A stretch of DNA of 64,000 nucleotides. Source: Climacium dendroides (taxonomy: Eukaryota > Streptophyta > Bryopsida > Hypnales > Climaciaceae). Position 1 is the first letter of the stretch. Every line of letters begins with the position of its first letter. Below the pieces are notes generated by a model. It was not told the DNA's origin and made no database searches. It saw only the letters and a list, made by a program, of their open reading frames with translations. A program made the translations under genes and the position numbers. Below are positions 58,141 to 64,000 of this stretch, one piece after another. Where the stretch lies: NCBI GenBank assembly GCA_950106755.1, contig OX467083.1, positions 33,289,029 to 33,353,028 on the forward strand. The letters run 5' to 3'.

Positions 58141-58685
58141 ATCATGGAAGGAATATAGAAGGTTCAACTTAATTAGTTAGAGTATTTAGAAGGCACAAAT
58201 TGCTCTTGATCTAGGATAGATAGTTAGGATGGTCACATTTTTTTTACACGTAACACGTGGCCATTGACCATTAACCAGGGAGCCACACCTCTAGGAATTT
58301 CTTTGTCATCCTTGGAACTTAAGAAACACTAAAAAAGATCAATTGCTTGGAAGAGACAATGGATTGATACTAGACACCTATGGAAGGAATTAGATCTGAA
58401 TCACCAAGAGCTTGGTTGCACTTAATTATTTATCAAAGATGGGTAAATAAGCACTTATACTCTCATAGTAAGCGGTCTTCTCTTGGTACCTTGTGAGTGA
58501 GAAGTTCTTCTATCACTTGCTTGATCTCTTCTATTGTGATGCCTTGCATGAGTCTTTGATTCTGTTCAGCTATTACAATGCACAGAACGCTCTATAGGCA
58601 TTGATCCTTAGCTATGCCATTAGCTTCTACTTTTTTATTTTGTAGGTAGAAATTGGTATAATACTTTGTTATTACTCGTCTAATG
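58141..58685. other. Unassigned stretch
   Basis: Nothing recognised. A reverse transcriptase would be expected here if the LINE-like relic upstream on the minus strand were complete; none is seen. Confidence 0.35.
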
Positions 58686-60619
58686 TCAAGTGGGTTTTTG
58701 ATGAGGGTTCCCTCTTGAAAATGATGCTTTGAATCTAAGTAATCTTATAATTTTATCTATCTGATAGTGGATTGGGGCATGGTCTAAGATTCCTGTCAAA
58801 GTTGGCCAAGCTCCTGTGCTACCATCCAATGTGTGTATTCCTTGATTGGTGTAGAACCGATTAATTTGGAAGAAGATCAATTGTCCTCTATTGATACCCT
58901 ACCAAACAAAATGCTTTATTGTAGTCTTGATGAAGTTATCAAAGCTATAGATGTCTTTTAGTATGTACTCCATCATCATTGCTTTTCTAAACTAAGACTA
59001 TAGACATTGTAGGAGACAATGATGAGGAGTTTCATCTCAAAATTGAGGTGTTTGTTGAATTGGCCTTACACCCACTCAATTTGTGCTTCAAGTGAGGATG
59101 TCTCATTCAAGTTGATCTCAATATGAATGGAAACCATGTAGCTTCTTGTCGCCTTCTCAATTGTTTTGAAAGGTGATTATATATGCTTAGTGATGCCAAT
59201 TTGTAGTAGGCCATCCTTGAATGCTTCATTAAGTTGTAAGTGGATCATGTCCCCTCGAGCTGTCTATGTCACCATCTCTTCCAAAGTCATAAGTAGTTGT
59301 AACCAGACATAATTTGTGGGTCTTTACACCTGTATGTCATCCTGTGCTATTTCTATATAGAGAAGGATAAGGCAGCAAGAGTGTGTGAGACTCTAGGAGA
59401 AGAACCATGTGGGATATGTCCATTGTCTAAGCAGACTATACTTGATGTTGTGTAATATGACTATATGTATTACTTCCATGGTATGGTCAAGGATGTACTT
59501 CTTGGTTTGGTCACTCTTCCAATTGGTGATGGTGGTGTCACAAGTGAGTATAAACATTTTTACAATTCTTTGTTGTTTGGTGGCCACATCGGCCAAATAG
59601 TAAAAACTGTAGTGACCCTTGCCTTGCTTGGGACTAGAGATTTTGCATACATAGATGGGTGTTACTCTACAACTTTATATATCATGTGAAAGTTGCGTAG
59701 AGGGTGGCATTGGAATGCCAATCATTGTGTAGAATTCGGTTGGCATTGTCTATTTGTGGTAGTTGATTCTCTATAGTGGATTTGGACGATTGGATGCCTA
59801 TTCCAATGACAATATTTTCTTTTTATGTCGACTTTTATTATATTGCCAGATGAAGCTAGTGACCTCCTTCCCTAATTGTTGTGTTCTTTTGGAGGTAGGT
59901 TGTACCATCTCCTCTATAATATGCTCTGGTGAAGCTAAAGTGTTTGATGCTTGACCATGGTAATGACTGATGCCTTCTAAATAGTTTACCAAATGATAGA
60001 GTTGTATATTTAATAGTCCAACTGCATCGTATTGCGGCATTGGTGACCCCTGATCTTCTATGTAGACTTGCAAGGTGAATTGGGTGCATAATGGAGAACC
60101 TTTAGAGGTTTCTAATGCCTTTGTGGAGAGTGTAAATGAGGGAGTTGGTGGTCTTTGGATGATGGTTGCATAGGTTTTACATTGATGAGCGTTCTTAGTG
60201 TGCATTGCCTTGTCTTCTCCTAATGTGGGTTGGTCTTTGCCAGATGACTATTGGACTGTCCCTTAACTCCCTTATTGTTTTTTGCTTAGGATTACCCTAA
60301 TAGGGTGTGTTTCTTCCATGGATTGTTCTTGAGGTGACTAAGATATTTTTTGACCTTTATCATGATGGGATTTGATTGATCTCCATGTCTTCTATCTTTG
60401 CTGTTTTATATTTTGAAGTTTTAGCCAAAGATTTTCTTTTGGTGCTTCTTGACAAGTCTTCTTTCTTGATCCATTTTGGGCCTCCTTGACTAAAATGCTA
60501 CTTTTGCTACCGCTCAATGTGCCATGAGTTGGCCAATGATTAATCTTAATTTGTCTAAGGGTATTGAAGTCCTCTTTCCTTGTCTTGTAAGTTGTGGACT
60601 TGTTTTGTGGTTGGGGCAA
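58686..60619 (-). pseudogene. LINE-like relic, tentative (endonuclease end and upstream ORF)
   Basis: The minus-strand frame at 58,686-58,880 reads NRFYTNQGIHTLDGSTGAWP then TLTGILDHAPIHYQ. An R-F-Y...W-P-x-L...x-D-H-A-P-I pattern is what the end of an AP-type endonuclease of plant LINEs looks like (the S-D-H-x-P motif; here L-D-H-A-P). Upstream on the same strand, frames at 59,798-60,205 and 60,392-60,619 are basic and proline/glutamine-rich, consistent with a LINE ORF1, but several stops and frame changes separate them. No reverse transcriptase follows. Orientation and size fit one decayed element ending at the gypsy LTR near 60,642. Confidence 0.35.
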
Positions 60620-60641
60620 AGTTTTTAAGGTGTATCTAAAT

Positions 60642-62099
60642 TGTCACGACCCAAATAATACCTTACAGCTTCTAATGGACTCACCATGCTTCACTTTCAG
60701 TATTACTTGAGTCTCAACTCATTAATACTCCATATGTTAAGCATCTACAATATTAATTCTCATTTTCTAACTCTTATTATCAAGTCCCAATCCCTAGGAT
60801 TGCTAATACACACCCCACTCATAACACTGGGTATGTTACTTGGTGATATGGAGTAGAACTTCCATTGATGTCTAAGCACCAAGTGGAGGCACTATTCCCT
60901 ACTGATGCTTACCGCCCTTGAATGTCACTTCAACTCCATTCTAGGCCTATAAATATTTGCTATTTGCATTTTATTACTAATCGTGACTCGTACCTTGGGA
61001 CACATGGGAATTGGTCTAGCAAAGAATGGGACTCCATCCAACCGGTGCCACAAGACACTCACACTAGTGTTCCATGGTGCCTTGGACCCGGTGGTGAACT
61101 TGCATCATCCATCTTGAGTCAGTGGGACTTACCAAGGTTCCAAAAAGGAATGAGGAGAGAGACCAACCCCTTTTATAGTACTCTCTGTACTATTTAGTAG
61201 ACCCCCCATTCTAAATCCAAAGAGAACCCCAAACACATTTGAGTTGTGGAAGACCACCCTATTCCAACCGAAATCGTGATGTTACGCCACCGTTTAGGCT
61301 TCAGATCTTCCAAACGGCGTAACTTTGCGATCCCAACTTCAAATCCCACATGCAAGACCATTTTGGATATCTACGCAATGAGTAGATGCCGATGAATTGC
61401 TCACTTGTCCCATTTGGACAATTCCTTGCAAAGTTATGACCCTTCAAAGATTTGGATTCACTAAGGGAGGCGTCATACCTTCACCACAACCCTTCTCTTG
61501 GCCATAACTTTTGACTCGTAGCTTAGAACCTTGTAATGCATGGAAGCATTGAGTTTGAAATAAGGTAGCCATCCCCTCAATACTTTCATTGCATTCTACA
61601 TATCTAATCCTAGAATGTCCAAGTACTCACTTATTTAAGTATTCACTTATTTATTTTAAAATGGCTAAGTCTTCAAAGGTGGCATTAAATAAACTCATGA
61701 TTTGGATTAGCCTGGATACATAACTTCCAAGTACTTAACCAAATTTCATAGAACTTATCTACTTTGAGGCTCCATCGGTTTGTCCTCATTTGGCTCCAAT
61801 TTAGGTTCAACTAGCCTATTTCATTACTTGACTAGGAAGAATTCAAGGTTTGTCAATTTTTACTTGGAAGCAACACCAAAATCCCTTTCAAATAGTTTAG
61901 TTATCAAGTGGTGAACTTTTGCAAGCCTAGAAATAGTGTCAAGTCCTGCCCAACTTGTCTTTTATGTACTCTCCGGAGGCATGGACGATTAATCCATGTG
62001 TTGACAATGGTCCACTCACAAAGGGCACTTTTATAAGCCCATGCCACTATCTTGCTCCCCACCCAAGCAAATCCTAAGCTTGAACATTATAAAAGTTCA
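60642..62099 (-). mobile_element. LTR of the Ty3/gypsy element (about 1.46 kb)
   Basis: On the minus strand the LTR would start TGAACTTTTATAATG just after a polypurine tract (GTAGGGGAG, plus 62,100-62,108) and end TTTGGGTCGTGACA at 60,642. TGTCACGACCC at an LTR edge is common in plant chromoviruses. A TATA box (CTATAAAAGGGG on the minus strand, plus about 61,166-61,178) lies some 0.9 kb into it, leaving an R-U5 of about 0.5 kb. The partner LTR lies beyond the window, so the edges are unconfirmed. Confidence 0.55.
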
Positions 62100-62371
62100 C
62101 TCCCCTACAATTTTCAAGCTAAGGCCCTTAAGTGTAGCATTCTTGAAATTGATTTTGCGTATCATTCCATCCTCTTTTACCAAACCTAAATATCAATGAG
62201 ACTAGGACTCATCTCAAAGTTCTAATGCCAATCAAGAGCTAACTTATACATTAAGTCAATTTCCAAAATTACAACTTTGTTACTAAGCAAACATACAATA
62301 GACAAGCGCAAAAATGCACTATTTATACAAGTGTTGTGTTTCTCTTCCACTAATAAAAATTCATGTCCTCA

Positions 62372-62940
62372 TCAAGTCTTGCACCGCTTGTTGTTTAGTT
62401 GACTATTTTGTTCAAACCGGTCCACCACCTTTGCATTTGCTATGTCTTTGGCATTTATCCAAGTTGCTTCCTTTTCATGGTAATCCTGCTATTTCACTAG
62501 GTATTCCTTGCCCCTCTTTTTAGCGTTTCTACTCTTGAGAATACCTTCCATCTCATATTCAAGGTATTCTCCAACTAACTTTAGAAGAGGCCGCAACACT
62601 TGTTTGTACTCTAGCCTCAAGGTATCTTCATGATATGGTTTTAACAAAGAAATATGAAAAGTTGGATGCACCTTGATTTTTTGTGGCAACTCTAACTTGT
62701 AGACATCTTCAAACAAGCACTTAGCAATGACAAATGAACCTGCATATTTAGCCATAAACTTAGGTGTTAGTCCTTCAGGTATTGTGAAGTTTTTGACATT
62801 CAACCACACCTTTTGTCCTTCAATATACTCTACATAGCATCGAATATGGCATCTTCCTTTGTTCACTTGTTTCATGTACCGTTTTTGTGCCTTGTCCAAA
62901 TATAACTTGATTTTTCAAGCATTGCTTCTCTGTGAGCAAT
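62372..62940 (-). pseudogene. Ty3/gypsy integrase C-terminus and chromodomain (dead)
   Basis: On the minus strand the frame 62,489-62,899 reads KAQKRYMKQVNKGR, then VGD-loop equivalent EGQKVWLNVKNF, then GLTPKFMAKYAGSFVIAKCL, then the conserved HPTFHISLLKPYH, and enters a chromodomain (EYEMEGILKSR, GKEYLVK). A TAG replaces the expected Trp after EYLVK, and the chromodomain continues in frame beyond it (HEKEATWINAKDIANAKVVD) to a natural-looking stop at 62,372. This places the element in the chromovirus branch. Upstream, the linker to the integrase core is out of frame by one base near 62,910. Confidence 0.85.
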
Positions 62941-63012
62941 AAAGTCTTCAGTAACTTGGCTCCTTTTAAACTTTGATTGCAATCCCTCCAAGGCAAGGTC
63001 ATTAGGCATAAG

Positions 63013-63506
63013 TCACTCTACACCATCAGCCACTTTGAATGGCAATTCACTTGTAGCTACATGTTTGACTTTGTTATAACTAAACTCAACCAAAACCAAA
63101 TACTTAGTCCAATCTCTTTGGTCAGCACTCACATAATTTCTAGGGTATTGGTTCAAGACCCCATTCACCGTCTTTATTTGACCATTTGTTTGAAGATGAA
63201 ACGTTATGCTAAATGAAAGCTTTGTCTTCATTTTTCTAAATAAGTGCTTCCAAAATGAAATTGTGAATTTGGGATCTCTATTAAAGACAATGACCCTAGG
63301 CAATCCATTGTGTCTCCACCAAGTGTTGACAAAGACTGTGGCTATTTGAAATGCAGTTGCCATTCCTGTGGTTGGCTTCATCTTTGTTAACTTGCTAAAC
63401 CAATCTACCACTACAAATATGGCATTAAATTCTTGTTTTTTTGGTAAGCTAGTAATGAAATCCATGGAAATCCATTCCTATGGCCCATTAGAAATGGGCA
63501 AAGGCT
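63013..63506 (-). pseudogene. Ty3/gypsy integrase core (catalytic residues lost)
   Basis: The frame 63,013-63,465 shows the integrase core in order: MDFITSLPK, FVVVDWFSKLTKM (first Asp kept), HNGLPRVIVFNRDPKFTISF, FHLQTNGQIKTVNGVLNQ and DWTKYLVLVEFSYNK. In active elements the second block has S-D-R-D and the third T-D-G-Q-T-E-R. Here the catalytic Asp is Asn and the catalytic Glu is Lys, at the expected D-35-E spacing. Upstream of the core, PLPISNGP is in another frame with TAG in place of Trp, and the HHCC zinc domain is absent. Confidence 0.9.
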
Positions 63507-64000
63507 TTAGTAACCCAACTTATTTTTGAACTTGATTAGGCCTTGGTGTAATTGAATTCCTTTTACTTTCTTGCCAACCCTTAAGTCACTTACAAACTTT
63601 TGAGCTTCTGGGTCCTTTATGTAAGCCTCCCTTATCCTTCTAGTTAAGTCACTTTCTCCCTCAAACATCAACCTTAAAATTTGAATAGAACTTGGTTTGA
63701 ATTTATTCTTTTGGCTTAAAACAGCGGGCACCACATTGTCTTTGCCCGATTTGTGGATCAAATCTACATTTATAAGTGCCAAAGTGTCATACCACCTTAA
63801 TTGCTTGGTTGCTACCTTATCTTGACTCTCAAAATACTTCAACGGCACATTATCACTGAATACCTTGGTTTGATGAAGCCCAAGGTAGTGTTGCCATGTC
63901 TTCAAACAATGCACTATTTCACACATTTTCTTTTCATGTATTGGCCATTTGGTTTGAGTCCCATCCAATTTCTTGCTTTCAAAGACAATAGACTTCCCAC
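63507..64000 (-). pseudogene. Ty3/gypsy RNase H domain (runs off window)
   Basis: The minus frame from the window edge reads GKSIVFESKKLDGTQTKWPI, HEKKMCEIVHCLKTWQHYL, VFSDNVPLKYFESQ, KQLRWYDTLALINVDLIHKS and GKDNVVPAVLSQK. This is the standard order of the Ty3/gypsy RNase H. The terminal A-D-A-L-S-R motif has become P-A-V-L-S-Q, so the last catalytic Asp is missing. The tether continues to FKNKLGY and stops, where the integrase zinc domain should begin. The reverse transcriptase would lie beyond position 64,000. Confidence 0.9.

Noticed and set aside
60642..62099. LTR read as plus-strand because of its TGTCACGACCC edge
   Set aside because: The pol domains, polypurine tract and TATA box are all on the minus strand. 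TG...CA ends and short inverted edges occur on both strands of an LTR.

Overview
The window looks like nuclear DNA of a land plant with a large, repeat-rich genome. The evidence is AT-rich sequence dominated by transposon relics, a chromovirus-type Ty3/gypsy polyprotein, LINE relics with a zf-RVT-like tail, one terminus matching the Stowaway MITE signature, and fragments resembling plant-type proteins (ribosomal protein L18a-like, possibly DUF674). The species cannot be named; the style would fit a gymnosperm or fern as well as another large-genome plant. I found no intact protein-coding gene, no tRNA or rRNA gene and no CRISPR array. Every coding stretch I recognise is broken.

The main structure is a population of about twenty small non-autonomous DNA transposons, all bounded by TTAA. 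One set (called CCCCTAAA-type here; subfamilies T1-T4) has ends reading TTAA-CCCCTAAAG...CTTTAGGGG-TTAA and full lengths near 0.9-1.2 kb. Another set (GGTA-type; T5-T9) has ends reading TTAA-GGTARR...YYTACC-TTAA and lengths of 0.15-0.42 kb. A nested case at 17,831-19,614, where one T2 copy sits inside another, lets the pre-insertion target be read: a single TTAA. No transposase for these elements is in the window. TTAA targets are known for the piggyBac and Kolobok superfamilies; neither is a routine call in vascular plants, so this is the most interesting content here.

Layout: 0.1-31 kb is AT-rich sequence packed with T1-T6 and T9 elements, tandem repeats (5.7, 10.6-11.3, 19.9 kb), a LINE 3' relic (8.9-9.6 kb) and several higher-GC islands with runs of four- to six-base repeats (1.6-2.7, 11.3-11.9, 24.4-24.9, 27.0-27.2, 30.4-31.4 kb). 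31.8-37.6 kb holds a T4 element interrupted by a TA-flanked transposon, a 600-bp foldback and a T2 element interrupted by a palindromic MITE. 37.6-48.1 kb is higher in GC and gene-like but decayed, with a possible DUF674-like relic (+ strand, 39.6-40.3 kb) and an L18a-like relic (- strand, 47.6-47.8 kb), interleaved with T6-T8 MITEs, a 26-bp minisatellite and a 233-bp solo LTR with a perfect 5-bp target duplication. 49-54 kb contains two diverged LTR-like repeats in direct orientation. 55.6-60.6 kb has degenerate coding relics and a purine-rich low-complexity tract. 60.6-64 kb is the 3' part of a dead Ty3/gypsy chromovirus on the minus strand (RNase H, integrase, chromodomain, then its LTR), cut by the window edge.

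Coordinates of element ends were read by eye from terminal motifs. Internal similarities were judged by eye, without alignment.
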